NCBI GenBank assembly: GCA_021234155.1
Contig: JAJEKV010000005.1
Coordinates: forward strand, 8,426,216 to 8,490,215
Origin: Isoetes taiwanensis
Lineage: Eukaryota; Streptophyta; Lycopodiopsida; Isoetales; Isoetaceae
Length of the DNA: 64,000 nucleotides
Direction of reading: 5' to 3'
Each line of letters opens with the position of its first letter. Position 1 is the stretch's first letter. Positions 34,600 to 47,300 of this stretch are shown in pieces. The notes below the pieces were generated by a model. That model had not been told where the DNA came from. It worked only from the letters and a program-made list of their open reading frames with translations, and ran no database searches. Made by a program: the position numbers and the translations under genes.

Positions 34600-34719
34600 T
34601 TTTTGCAATGGTTTTGGGTCTCCACCTCTCCTCGGAATTCATATCTATCCTGCGTCTCGCATTTTTGCAATGGTTTTGGGTCTCCACCTCTCCTCGGAAT
34701 TCATATCTATCCTGCGTCT
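34600..34719. repeat. 62-bp unit repeated twice in tandem
   Basis: TTTTGCAATGGTTTTGGGTC and the following sequence at 34601 recur exactly 62 bp downstream and end at GCGTCT. The copies are identical over almost their full length, so the duplication is recent. Confidence 0.9.
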
Positions 34720-34846
34720 GGCTGCATGTAGTGTGGCAGTTCCTTCCACCCTTGTGGTAAGCTTCTTCGGGCAAGATAATCCAACATATTAATGTTATAT
34801 ATTGCTTTGCTAACTTCCTTGCTGTAATTATATTCGAAGGAGCCAT

Positions 34847-35019
34847 AACAATGCATTATATTGCAGTTTTTCTGTGAGTTTGTTGTGGAGTGTCGAGGTA
34901 TCGCTGTCTCTTTGAGGCAGTTCTCCTTCCTCCTCACTTGCTTTGTAACATTACCATTCTTTTAATATATTGACGACACAGTTCTTCAAAAAAAAAAAAA
35001 AAACAATGCATTATATTGC
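34847..35019 (+). mobile_element. 5'-truncated LINE insertion with 18-bp target-site duplication
   Basis: The 18-bp sequence AACAATGCATTATATTGC occurs at 34847-34864 and again at 35002-35019. Between them is a 137-bp insert ending in a poly(A) tail. Its 3' end (TTTAATATATT ... TTCTTCAAAAA) matches the 3' end of the LINE at 22470-22500, so it is a short truncated copy of that family. Confidence 0.85.
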
Positions 35020-38000
35020 CAAACCATATGGTTAATGATGCAAAACTCCCTTGTCGTGCCAATGTGCAGCGATAACCCCAAAAACCATTTAAAGATACCA
35101 TGCTTTTATGCTAGGTTCACATGGACGAAGTGCGAAGGGCTGGCTTAAAAGCTGTTGAACTTGGGTTGAGGCAAAAAATTTCAGCCCCGTTTGGGAAAAT
35201 CAGCCCTCGCAAGATCCAACTTGCGTAGCTGAGGCAACATTGAATTTTTTTATCACAAATAGTCAAGGTTAAGGGCCCTGATGAAAATTGTGAAATCTTC
35301 ATCACCCCCTATACGTATAATTGCCTAAAATGCTAAAACAAGGTCAAACCTTGTAAGAGCCCTCAAATCAGTGTATGGCAAAGTATTTGAAATGAATAGG
35401 AAAATTTCCTTCTAGCCTTAGGATGAATAGGCATCTTCAATTTGGACGGGATTTATCCTAGTAATAGAATTTTGGTTCGGAAAATTTCTTTCAAATCTTA
35501 GAAGCAAAAGGATATTAAAAGGATCTAACATGTGTTAGCCGTTGATCTTCACAAATCCAAATATCGCCATTTGAATCTTCCACACAGGAAATCTCCAGAA
35601 TTTGTTGTCTTGTATTTTGTCAAATTATGCTTGGAAGGTAGATTTCTGAAAGGTAGATTTCTAACTATGGATATCTATTCTAGCCCTTGAAAAGCCACCC
35701 AAGTTCCTTGCTGCGATGAAAGGATTCTAACTTAGAGCTTGGTGCATGATTCCTAGAGTTGAGGAGGCTATAATTCGAAGGCTACAATTCAAGAATTGGT
35801 ACAATAATCTGTGCTTCTGTAGAGAAGGAAAAATAACAAAGAAGGAATGTACTCAGAGGACTCAGTGGCTTTTACCTTTCTTGCTATCAACGCCAATTAA
35901 AACAATGTCCCCCGATGCCGAGCTCACCGCAATATAGAATATTATGAGAAAAGCCCCATCACAGTCTCCTAATACATCAGATGACTACTTGGATGCCTCC
36001 AATAAGCACAGGTCCAAAAGATCTTCTGAATGGATATGCCCGGTAGTACTAATTTGATCCTCCGAAACATTTTTTTACGTAATTGCATGCCAAATTCGGC
36101 ATAGAAAGCAGCAAGAAAGAGCGAGAAAAGAATCTATGGCTCAACACCCCATGCTTGGTGCCAAACTTGCTATTATGAGATCGTTGGTAAGGAAAAGAAG
36201 GAATCGAAAATTTTGAATTTTGTTTCTTTAGCCTAGCCCCGGCCATTTGTTACATGGAGACACGCATAACTATAATTAGAGAGCCGTGAAAAATAAAACA
36301 TACTAAGTAACCATATAAAAAATATCCTATAACTTTTTTTTTAACCAGAAAAAATCCTATCCATAGAAAAATGAATCGGAAAAATCCTTATATGCCTCTT
36401 TTTTGATCGGCCTGCTATATCTTAAGTGAACCGAAAAATCATTTTTGGAACCGGAAATTCTGTGAAGCGCCTACGACTTTCTATTCTATTCTATTCTTTG
36501 CCACACGTAGCCTCAAATGAAATGATAGCATATTAAGAATTCAACGGTATAAGAAATGAATAATGGCAAAAAGATCCCCACAATTAGTAGATATCTAACC
36601 AAATTAATTTCACTGAAACCATACCAAACTAATCCAAAAAATATAATAGCAATGAATGAGACCGATGGCCGTTGAAACCTCTTTGGAAGACCGATACCAA
36701 AATGATGATGGAATGCCAACTCATTTGCATCTCTAAGTCTCAATTCTAGAGCAATAGTATAGGGGTACTAATAGCAAAATAAAGTGTGAGGTGGATGCAA
36801 ACCTAGACCTAAAAACACAAAATCATGAGACAAAAAGCAGAACACAACTATTGAGATGAATAACAATTCTAAATAATGAAATTTAGCCAATTGCAAACAT
36901 AGATATGACAAAAGTAGGAAAACCCAATGACACAAGATGAAAACTCCTTGTTTTAATTCAACGTATATAGCCCAGAACCAATCATTAGTATGCAAATCTA
37001 AGTAATGTGAATAGGCAATTGCAAAACATCTAACTCATAGAGTTCTTATTGGCAAGATTCCTTGTTAATTTGGTAGCGACATGTTTGAATTTTGGATATT
37101 CCGTGCTTTGGTGGGGGAGGAAAAAATAGTATATTTCGAGCAAAAAATTCGCTTTTGTTTGGTTCTCTGTAATTATGGAATTATTGTCTAGAATAGCACT
37201 AGTTGGAAGATTGCCCTATTATTTCCCATGTCCTGCATACCATTTTGATGCCTTCCGGCCCATTTTGGGCTTCAATACAGTCAATCATTCTTTAAGTTTA
37301 TACTGGCGATATAAAGCCATGCCAAACAAAGGTAGGTCGAAACACTCTTGCATGTCAATAGTCTCAAAATCTGGCCAAGATTATTCCAGAGAAAAAAGCA
37401 ATGCCTGGGAGGGGCTGAACTGGTTTTTCTTCGACTCATTTCACAATACCCTGCGCTAATCACCAGCATCTGTAGATGTAACATCCATGTACTCAGAAAG
37501 CCCCGAATTATCCTGTTCCTGCTTACTCGAATTCTTTGTTTAAAGACTTTTCAAAATCTTTCAGGACAAATTGGCCTGATGCCACCTGGATCTTGCGGGA
37601 TCCTTCTCCACCATAACCATTCCCGGACTCTAGCAAGACCACATGAATTTGACAAGAAATTGGAACACAATGGATTTTAATCGCCTTTTCATCTCCTTAG
37701 TTGTTGGAGATCAGGTTTGGAGATCCCAGAGGAGGGGATCCCGGGGGGTGTGATTCCGGAAGACGGGATCCCATAGTAAGCATGCCTTATTGTGCAGTAA
37801 CTGCGCAAAAATCGTGCAAAATCAAGGCAAACTTCCGATCCCATTTGATGATCCTGGAGGGCGGGATCAGCCCAAGCTAGGGTACATTTATCTTCACCCG
37901 CAAGGATGGAGGGGTCGAAGAAAAATGATAGAAAAATGACAGGGATGGAGCTGGGGCCGAAGAAACGCGCCGAGCTCCTGAGAGAGGCGACCAGCAGAGA

Positions 38001-38480
38001 TGAAGCTAGGGCCAAAGTAATGCCCTGGTGCCGAGCTTCTTTGCAAACCACATTCCTACCTTTATACGTGTCACCTCTGGCTTAGATCTCCTCCCACAAC
38101 CCAGGTCCCATCCCTGCCGTCAGTCTCGCACTTCTATTCCCTTTCTATCCTTCCGGGCTAATAGATCAAACCATACTTATCGTTATTATAGCCTAGATAA
38201 AAATGCCAGCTATGGATTTTGAGAAAAGAAAATAATAAAGCAAATAAAAAAAGAAAAAAAAAAAAACTTTCAAACCGGAACGGAAATCATCCATTGCAAA
38301 ACTTAATGGAACCTTGACCACTCCTACTTTATTTGGCCCGCTAGTATAAAAGGTACCAAGGATATTTTTGAGGCAAAGGACACCAAAAATATTTTTCCTT
38401 AGCGAATAAATTTAGCAATGACAAACCTTCTCAGCTAAATCGATCAACTAACCCTTAAACTTTAGATAGATAAATAGATA
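35020..38480. other. Long intergenic stretch, no supported gene
   Basis: No frame of recognisable family. There is a TATTC microsatellite at about 36482-36497 and an A-rich tract at about 38250-38270. Relics too decayed to recognise may be present. Confidence 0.4.
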
Positions 38481-38485
38481 AGAAA

Positions 38486-38535
38486 CAAGGTGCTGTGCAT
38501 GGAGGGTTGCCCTCTGGTGACCTGAGAGTGTGTTT
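38486..38535. repeat. Second copy of the AACAAGGTGCTG repeat
   Basis: Matches 9972-10022 over about 45 bp. It lies next to the left edge of the outer transposon remnant, so it may mark that element's boundary or a separate insertion. Confidence 0.45.
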
Positions 38536-38561
38536 TCATGTTTCTTGTTGTCGTTTCGTTT

Positions 38562-39720
38562 TCATGGTTCTTGTTGGATCATTTGATGTGTCAGGGGCTT
38601 ATTAATGGTTTGAAGGGGGGTTTTGTTTTCTATTGTTTTCTTTTCTGCCGAGGCATCCTTCTCTTCCACAACCTTTTGAAGCTCTTCTACAGGAACAAGC
38701 TCGACGAACTCAGCCGGATCACTCGGTGAGTGGTGGCAAAGGCTCTGAGCTTGAAGATGCGGGACTACCATCCTTATCCTTAAGGCCAAATTCCTGCTTT
38801 TCATCTGGCAGGCTGTGCAGAGAACTTATTCTGAATTTTATATAAACCACAGAATCCTTATCAAAATCAATTGCAAGGTAGTTGCGACCCTTTTTTAAAG
38901 CTCAAGCCAAGGTGGTCCCTGACCCTGAGAAGGCATCGACGACCCAGTCACCTGGCTATTAAAACATCTCTAGAAGGGTATTAATAAGTTGTGGAGGCTT
39001 CTGATAAGGATTGACTATACGTCCCTGGTGTACTGGGTCTGTTAATTTTTGAATGACTGCTGGGAATTGAAACGCATTATGAAAATCCATTTCAGTAGTA
39101 TTATAGTGCAAAATGCTTCTCTGCCCACCAATGCTGTGGTAACCAATGTGCATCTGTTCCCAAACATTCACAAGCCTTGCACCGCCGCTATTTCCTCTTA
39201 CATTCGTCTTCAACCTGCAACCGCAACCAATGAGTTATTGGGTGCTATGCGCGCATAGCAAAAAGAAATAAATTACCAAATGGCAGGCTCGAAACCAGCT
39301 TTGCAGTGCTCTCTCATTGCAGCTTGTACCATACCTGCCTGATTACTTGAATGAAAAACTACTATCCTCCAAAGTGGTGCAATATTTATTTTGACGAAAC
39401 ATCTCAAGAAAGAATCAAATTCAGCATAAGTAAACAGAATCATCTCCTCGACTATAAGGTAGCTTGAACCCATAGGGAATATCAGCAATACACAACGAAT
39501 AATTGCCAGGTTTCAATGTATGATCAAGTTTGACACAATTTCCATGATATATCTGGTATAACAATTCTGGCCAAACATGTCAATCTTTCAAATTCTGTTG
39601 GTACAAAACTTTGCTCAGCTTCTTCCTTCTTCTTTAGCTTGGCGCGCTCTTCCTTAGCAAGTCTAACCATGTTAAGAAACCCTGACGGCATCGGGTCCTT
39701 CTTTTTCTAAAACCACAGAG
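38562..39720 (-). pseudogene. Outer transposon: C-terminal half of DNA methyltransferase gene
   Basis: A diverged paralogue of the methyltransferase at 40275-43674. Exon 39716-39277 starts KKKDPMPSGFLNMVRLAKEE and holds motif IV as ADIPYGF, then LWRIVVFHS. Exon 39218 onward holds LKTNVRGN, NAFQFPAVIQKL and motif I as DAFSGSGTT. An acidic tail follows in a shifted frame to about 38562. Motif IV before motif I is the order of beta-class N6/N4 amino-methyltransferases. Inactivation: frameshift in the first exon, TAA-TAG before DWVVDAF, TGA after GSGTTLA, and a frameshift near 38725. The 5' exons lie beyond two later insertions, at 53800-54106 and 62371-62480. Confidence 0.7.
39243..39260. repeat. 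18-bp perfect palindrome in outer-element intron
   Basis: TGCTATGCGCGCATAGCA lies in the intron between the two methyltransferase exons of the outer element. Near-copies occur at 39766-39780, 53617-53634, 53694-53711 and 53735-53752, all in outer-element sequence. Confidence 0.8.
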
Positions 39721-39791
39721 CACGGCTTTAGTAAGAACAAGAAGACGAAAGTTCTAAGTGTCATCCTATGTGCGCATAGCAACATAGTAAC

Positions 39792-39795
39792 GGAC
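39792..39795. repeat. Left target-site duplication GGAC of the 13.8 kb element
   Basis: GGAC also follows the right end at 53608-53611. The uninterrupted copy of the target unit at about 53715-53725 reads AGAC once, as expected for a 4-bp duplication. Confidence 0.7.
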
Positions 39796-39825
39796 AACAA
39801 GGTTTAAAATGAAACGCACTTATTT
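39796..39825 (+). repeat. Left terminal inverted repeat
   Basis: Thirty bases matching the complement of 53578-53607 with one mismatch. The following bases form a 10-bp hairpin (AAACGCACTT / AAGTGCGTTT, 7-nt loop). Confidence 0.8.
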
Positions 39826-40266
39826 AAGAAGTGCGTTTGAAAGATTCCTTTATAAAAATTGAAAACTTGAAAAAAACACACAAAATAGGGAGCAAAATAG
39901 ATTGTTGAGCAATTACCATTCGGAATACCTCCAAAAAAGCAACATTTTTGAAGCCTTTTCATTTTTAAAAGAGGGCAAAAAAAATGCTTGTTTCGAGGAG
40001 AGAGACATTAATTTTGATAACTCAGTAAGTATTTATTGTTAAAAACAGAAGGAAATATAGTTTGTCTTTTTGCAAGCTTAATATAAGTACTAAGAAAATC
40101 AAACATTGGAAAGACAAAGAGTGTGAAATCATGGAGCAAGAAAGAGTTGTTCTAATTAAGCATTGTTGAAGAGACAAAGCTTCCAGTTTAAAAATCTTCA
40201 TCAAAATAAATTATTATAATACTTAGCACATAGTTTACAATGGAAGTAGTTAAGAACTCTGTCTGT

Positions 40267-41165
40267 ATAAATTTATACGAGAGGTGGGGGAGGTGGCTCT
40301 TCCCAATCCACAGGACTCTCGTACCTCTTAGGATCTGGCTCTTGCGAGCTTACAACAGCAGAGACGCCTCCTTCTGATTCCAATCCTACCGGCACAGGCG
40401 GTTTCTCGGGCTCAGGCACCACAGGCTCCAAGTCGACAAACTCCACCTCCTCATCTTTTCTTCCTGTAAGTGGAGGCTGTATTTCTGTATAAGTGCCTTT
40501 AACATCGATGGCACCGTTCTTTGCTCCCAGTTCCTCGTTTTCATCAGGAAAGGATTCACAAGAGCTTATCCTGGTCCTGATGAAACTTACTTTATCTGGG
40601 TCTATGTCGACGGAGACGACATTGCGCCCCTGCTTAAGGGCGCAAACTCATGTGGTGCCTGATCCAGAAAAGGCATCTAAGATCCAGTCTCTAGGGCGAG
40701 AAAACCACTGTATCAAATTATTAATAAGCCGCTGTGGCTTCTGATAATGGGACACCACAGCGCCTTGTCGCTGTGGGTCTCTTAATTTCTGCAGAACAGC
40801 CGGGAACTGAAAAGCATTGCAGGAAGGAGTCTTCTCATTCTGCGTGTTGAAATGAACCATGGTTTTTTTGGCGTCCGCGCTGTAAAAACCTATATGAAAA
40901 TGCTCGAAACAGCTCACTAAGCGCGGACCACCACCATGACCCTTGACGTTTGTTTTAAGCCTGCCAAACAATACAGCAATTAAATATTAGTAGAATGAAA
41001 ACAGGGAAAATAAGTTAGCCCAGTAGTGTGGCGGTATAAATTTATACCAGGGTTGCCTTGCTGTATAAATTTATGCCACGGCGGCAAGCCGTATAAATTT
41101 ATACAAACATTGCCTTGCCATTTAAATTTAAACCTTACGGCAGTTGTGGTATAAATTTATACCGT
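40267..41165. repeat. Dispersed GTATAAATTTATAC palindromes in the methyltransferase gene
   Basis: Full or near copies start at 40267, 41034, 41063 (one change), 41091 and 41149. There are further copies at 42223, 42279 and 43333. All lie in introns or at the gene end, none within a coding exon. The 40267 copy provides the TAA stop. Confidence 0.9.
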
Positions 41166-43674
41166 GGAGTTACTAAAAAGAAAAGCGTTGAATGTAAAGC
41201 TTACCAACGCAGTTTTGAAGCCGGCGTTACAGACCGCTCCCATAGGTTTAAGTACCGACATCGTCTGTAGGTCGGAATGGAAAATGATGACCCTTCAGTT
41301 AGCAGATATGGTGACTTCCTTCAGGCCATCCAAAAAAGAACGGACTTGCACGTGCGTGAAAGCCTCCTCGTCAAAAGCGCTATCCTTTATTTTGAAGCCA
41401 TAGGGAATATCTGCAATGCATAATGTAAAATTTTGCTTGTCTAAAAGTGTCCCCAGCGTCATGCAATCACCCTGAATAACTCTGTACAAGCAGTCCTGAC
41501 CAAATGTTGTAAATCTCTCATAAGTAGTGTCAAAACTGCTAGTGGGGATCTCTTTTCCCCGTTCGATTGCCTTAAGTCTCTGCCTCTCCTCCTTGGCCCT
41601 ACGAACCAGGTTTAAAAATCCAGCGGGTAGCCCCTTCTTCTTGTTCTGTAAGAATACTGTGAGACAAAGGCGCAAACACATAACATATTTTTGACAAAAC
41701 TTACCCAGCCACTGAAGTTAACATCGTGCTCTCTGATGATACTATCTGTGGTACAACTTGGGTATAAAAGCTTGCACTCCTCCCAGTCCTCTAAACATGT
41801 TTCTCTTTGCAGTCAGAAAGACATTGTCACCTGCCAGGCCGAGTTAATGAAGCAGCGTGGAAAAAAACACGGCATAGCAAATGAGGCTTACGTCTTAGCT
41901 TCTTTGGCCATCTCGTCTAATGTGAATTCCTTGGCCACGACTTTTTCCAAGAGGCGAACAAAAATTTCTTTGCTTTTTAGACCCTGTAACTGCGTCCAGG
42001 GTACAATGCTCATATTTTTTTGTTTTGATTCACCACCTTTTTTTGGTTTCTTTCCTGCGGAGCTAGCTTGTTCTTTAAGCTCACCATCTTCGAACATACA
42101 AAAAATTCTCTCTTGAAGATCTCACGCTTGTAAATGGACAAACGCAAGTAGTTTAGTGTTGAATGGCATAAGAGAATTTGTTGCACAGTCTACTGTCTAA
42201 ATGTGCACGGTGACTAGTCACGGTATAAATTTATACCGTGCTGGGCTCTGTCTAAATTAATACCGTGACCTGGGCACGGTATAAATTTATACCGTGCCCC
42301 GACACTTGTAACCACGCTAAACATACTACAAAAGACAGAATGAAAGCATTTACTTACTTGACCATCTCTGAAAGCGAGCTGAAAGTAGTTATCGTATTGT
42401 TTCACAGCCATAATGGGCTTCTTATCAGAATCGTAACTGAGGCAGCACTCTGTCACACAGGCTTCTCGAAGCTCCTGAAGCTTGTTCTTTTGCTTTTTAA
42501 AGTCCTCTCCAACTCCACGTACTCACGGTGCATGAAACGGATCTTGTCTATTAAACTCATTTTTAATCTGAAGTCATTGTCGAGATTATGACTCACGGCA
42601 ATGACTTTTGCTTCTTCATCTGTTACACCCACATATATATGCGCTTCCACGCTCTATCACACTTCGTTACGGCTTTCTTCCTTTGCTAGTTCTTTCCTTG
42701 CCTTGTAACTATGTGTGCCTCCAAGAACATAGTAGGTGTAATCTTCGAAGTCAGCCTTCTTGTAATCTTTTAATTGGTTGCACTGACTCCTATCAACCAT
42801 TACAACTAGTGGCGACACATGGGCATGAGGATTCCTTCTCATTCTTTGCTTCAGTATAGCCACATGTGCCGCGTACAGCTTCCAAACCTGTAGCACTCTG
42901 ACCCCATCTTCATTTTTAGGTGGCCTCTTAATAGTACTCAATGTCAAAGAAATAGTTTGCTTGAGCAGTTTAGTGTCATTAATCCGTTTTAGAATAGCGC
43001 TTGACTTATCTGCGGGCTTCACAACAATATTTGCTCCAGGAGCCTTCTGAAGAGCTTCTGCTGACTCCTCTATAGTCAAGGTCTTTGTGGTTCTAGACCT
43101 TTTTTTGGTGGGAGGCTGTGTATCTGTTACCAGTGCAGCTCTCTTGCTCCTCCCCTTTGTTACCACTGGTTCCTCCTCTTCCTCTTCTTCTTCTATTTCC
43201 TCGTCCTTCTCTTCCTCTTAGTTAGGAATGGGGTACCATAGACCTTTGACCAACACCTTTTGTTCACAAAGCACTACTGACATCAAAATGTCCACTATAT
43301 CCTATAATGCAGGGTTAAGTTAGGAGAATGACGGTATAAATTTATACGTAAAGCCACTAAGAATAACTTACATAGCCGTTCTTGTAATTTTCCGCTATGT
43401 AATCATACACGTCTTTGGGCTTGCACATGCTTATTCTAAGCATTCTACTATTCAGAACATAGAAGACTTCCCCGTTGTCATGCATGCACTTCATTAAAAG
43501 TTCATCATCGTTCTCTGTAGTAACAAGGTTTACAACTTCGCCAGCAGGGTAATAATCATCAGACTTGAACTTGCCCTTCCCTGATTGATGACACAAGTAA
43601 AGGTACACCTCATTGGGTTTGCTTTCTCTTGCGCCCCTGTGGACGTACCACGTCTGGTCTTTCAGTTCATAAGT
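40275..43674 (-). pseudogene. ParB-like domain plus beta-class DNA N6/N4-methyltransferase, decayed
   Basis: Exon 43674-43372 (TYELKDQTWYVHRG ... YYPAGEVV) splices to 43301, which carries an acidic then basic linker and a ParB/sulfiredoxin-like domain (PLVVMVDRSQCNQL, YYVLGGTHSYKARKEL, HIYVGVTDEEAK), ending at 42358. Further exons lie at about 42097-41890 (coiled, EKVVAKEFTLDEM) and 41800-41703 (DWEECKLLYP). Exon 41661 on holds motif IV as DIPYGF in YRVIQGDCM ... IADIPYGF. Exon about 40962 on holds LKTNVKGHGGG, NAFQFPAVLQKL and motif I as DAFSGSGTT. The tail ends at 40275. The enzyme would methylate adenine N6 or cytosine N4 in DNA. Breaks: TAA 43218, TGA-TAG 42654-42659, TGA 41295 (Trp in the paralogue), TGA 40648 and a frameshift near 42500. 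Joining both domains in one protein is inferred from order, phase and strand. Confidence 0.75.
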
Positions 43675-43963
43675 CTATGGGTCTAGTGGTGCTGCCTTTG
43701 ATGATTGGCCTTTCTGTGTAAACTTGATCCTAGGGCTGAAAAAAGCGTAAAAAAACCCATTTTTACGCAAGAAACAGAACCTTTCTCAACTTTTTGAAAC
43801 ACATTAACAGTAAAAACAGTGGCTGAAAGGCCATGAAATTCACACTAAATTAACACTTTATTTGTGTCATTTAAGCTTAAAACACAACAATATTACTCAA
43901 ATATTAAGGTTCAGGACCATTCCTTAAGCACTGGACACCAATATTCCGAAATGGTTTTGAAAC

Positions 43964-44292
43964 GGTATAAATTTATATGCCCCGAGCACGAGCGATATAA
44001 ATTTATACCGTTCCAGAACACAGTCGGTATAAATTTATACGCCCCGAGCACGAGCGGTATAAATTTATACCGTTCTAGAAGACATTCGGTATAAATTTAT
44101 ACCGCAAGTGTTCTGGAGCGGTATAAATTTATACCGCTTCGAGCACGAGCGGTATAAATTTATACCGCTCCAGAACACTTGCGGTATAAATTTATACCGA
44201 CTGTGTTCTGGAACGGTATAAATTTATACTGCTCGTGCTCGGGGCGTATAAATTTATACCGTTCCAGAGCCATATCGGTATAAATTTATACC
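43964..44292. repeat. Array of 11 GGTATAAATTTATACC palindromes, 30-32 bp apart
   Basis: Starts at 43964, 43994, 44026, 44056, 44088, 44120, 44151, 44183, 44215, 44245 and 44277. Most copies are perfect 16-mers; the rest have one or two changes. The 14-16-bp spacers are few in kind (GAGCACGAGC, CCAGAACAC types) and are themselves arranged as an inverted repeat centred near 44143. The array lies upstream of the methyltransferase gene and, before the LTR insertion, upstream of the divergent DUF7869-type gene as well. Confidence 0.95.
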
Positions 44293-44379
44293 GTGGGCGC
44301 TTACACTCTAACAGATTAAAACAAAAGAGAAACTAGAACAGTACGGATAGTAGACTTACGTGGCCATGACAGTATGGAC

Positions 44380-47300
44380 TGTGACGAGCCTGCCGAGTTG
44401 ACCCTCTAGGCAACTCGGGATCTTGTCAATACTTGCGAAAACTCTTACTAGGTTGGTGTGGCAACAGTTGAGTATGGTGAAGAATTGAATCTTCCTTAGA
44501 CAATTGAACTTTCATTCTTCAAATTAAATGGACAAATTCTATAAACTCAATATCCATCAAGTACAATATGAATTCACTACACAATATAATAAAATGCAGC
44601 AGTTTTGCTCGGAATCTTCTAGCGACCATGCCATTCTCTTTTCTACATTATCTCCTCGTTAACTTGACCATCGCTTACTAACTCACTTTGCACATACACT
44701 CACCGGGTTAGTCCTCGTGACTAAGTGGGGATCCCATAGCTGCCTCTGCATGCATAAAACATCTTGAAAGTCTTGAATAACAAACATAAACGACTCAAAG
44801 ACACAAGAACCTATGGTGCAACGCTAGACTATGACAATAAAGGAAACATCATGAACATCAAGAGCAAAAACATAACCAGAGTACCAAACCATCATAAACA
44901 AACTCCGGGACAATAGGTAGCTCAGCCAGCCTACATACAGCCCCCAATAGCGAAATGTTGCCCACCGACCACATTCCAAGCCCTCAGAGCGGTGGTGGGG
45001 TGAACCTCAGATCGATACCCTCTCATTTCATGTCTAGCAATCGGAGGACCTCTTACCATGGGGTTTCACAAGAATTGATCGACGTAGCAATCCCCGCCAG
45101 AGAACTAACGCCCGGTGTCACAGAGCACAAGAACCACAGAGAATCACAGATGAACATGAGCATGCCGGAGCAACCTAGGCCACCGAACCTAGAAGCCCGA
45201 CCCCGGAGGTTCCAATAGACATAATCAAATACCAAGACAACAGTAGAGCAATGCAAAGACCATGACATGTGAAGTTCATTACAATATTTATTAAACATGT
45301 GCCTAGATCATACTCTTAGCCCTTGTCGAGGTTGCCCATACAACCTAACCATGCCGAAGTAGCTAACTCATTGGTGAAGATCATGATCACAATACAAACA
45401 TGTGGAGGAAGTTACGAGCCTGACTGTCATTGATGTAGCTTCAATACCTATATACGTTACTGATCAAGGAAAGATACTAACATCTTCTATAATGCAAAAC
45501 TTACCTCGAAACCATCTTCCCATGAGGAATACAACGTTCCGTAACGTTTATACTTTGAATCCATTAGCTATGATGCTCTTGATAAAATACAATGCAACAA
45601 CTTGAAAACTTACAGTTACGCACTCAGACTAGCTGTACTTCATGCTATAGTCACATTCAGAAACCCCCAAGCTTCACATGGCTCTCCTTGTACCAATGTG
45701 GACCCGTCTCAATCTCAATAATCCTTGATGTCAGATGACCGCTTATTCCTATTTCAAGATCCACATGCGAACTTGACGCTGAAATCCTTGATGCCGAGGG
45801 GTCGTTGACGCTCTACATCTGTGCTAGACTACTTCTCAGCATTAGCCCCATCTCCATGAGCTAAGAAAGATACTTTATCCCAAACCTTAGAATTTTACCA
45901 TAGTTAGACAATTATCAAACAATGCATATTCTTACTATTATGATTATTCTCGCTTTCGACTCTTCATGCTCCGATCTCCTCTGCTGCTAAGCTCGAATGC
46001 AACCCAATTCCATCTATGAGGACTCAGCTTCATACTAGGACATGCAAATAAATTGAGAAAGGCAGCAAATACAAGACCAACAAAATAAAGCACAAAACCA
46101 AAATGACAAAAACATAACATGAACACAAAATGGCGTTGGAGAGCTCCTGGTCTTGACCAGATCCAATCTAATTACGCCTTTTTTAAAGTTTCCATGCTGA
46201 ATCGGTGCTCTTCATGTAATATTCAGCCATTCTTGACTTAAAATCAGCCTTACAGGGATGTTTCCAATCATTGATTTTCTTCTCTAGCCTTATGAGTCTC
46301 CAACAAATTCATAATCTATCATATTTGCATGCAAAAATCATGTGCAGACTAATCATGGCAGCTCATAGCACACCTCAATTGATCAAAAGCAAAACCCCAC
46401 CTGATAATTTCTTTCCACATACACCTCTGGACCCCTTGTAATTGATTGCGCCTCCAAAGATCGTCTTCTAGCTCCAAGAATTAAACTGCAGAAGAACATA
46501 CATAGTGCAGTCAATTCTGACTCAGCATCACAATTTCTGTCATAACTTTTGCATACGGATGAGTTTCGGCCTGATCAGACCCATTCCGGAAAGCTTACTT
46601 GAAGATCTTTCCAGCAAAAGAAAAATCACTTGAAAAGGATCTCGGGTCGCCGAGATATGATGCTTCAAATTTCGTCCTCCAAAACTGCCCAGAATTGCTC
46701 CTTGCCTTCATGCTCTGCAACAATCCTCTCTCCAAAAAGACAAAACCCTAATTTCATGCTGCATACATGCCATGAATATGTATATACGTAAATACGTATA
46801 TTGACCCATCAGGTGGCCAGGACCGTTACAGTCTCCCCTTCTAAAAATTAACCCATGTCCTCATGGGTCTACCATAGATCCAAGCACTTCTCAAATCCCT
46901 TATAACTATCATGATCATGTATTCACCAAACTACAAGGGAAACTGTACCTCAACATTGTCAAAAGTTACTTCCACCGCTTACATAGAGAATTCTCCCTTA
47001 ACATTTTATTGCTAACCACCAAGCCTCCAGATACTTCTCCTCTCTCTGAGGATACCATTTCCTAATGTCTCTAAAAGAAAAACCATTAACATCATAATTC
47101 CACAATCTCAACTTACTCTCTGATTTTCCATGTGAACTCCCAAAGATCCAACATTGCTCTGATACCAACTGTGACGAGCCTGCCGAGTTGACCCTCTAGG
47201 CAACTCGGGATCTTGTCAATACTTGCGAAAACTCTTACTAGGTTGGTGTGGCAACAGTTGAGTATGGTGAAGAATTGAATCTTCCTTAGACAATTGAACT

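Noticed and set aside
43964-44292. CRISPR-like array of short repeats and spacers
   Set aside because: The spacers repeat one another and are arranged as an inverted repeat, the repeat is a perfect palindrome, no cas gene is present, and the context is a plant transposon.
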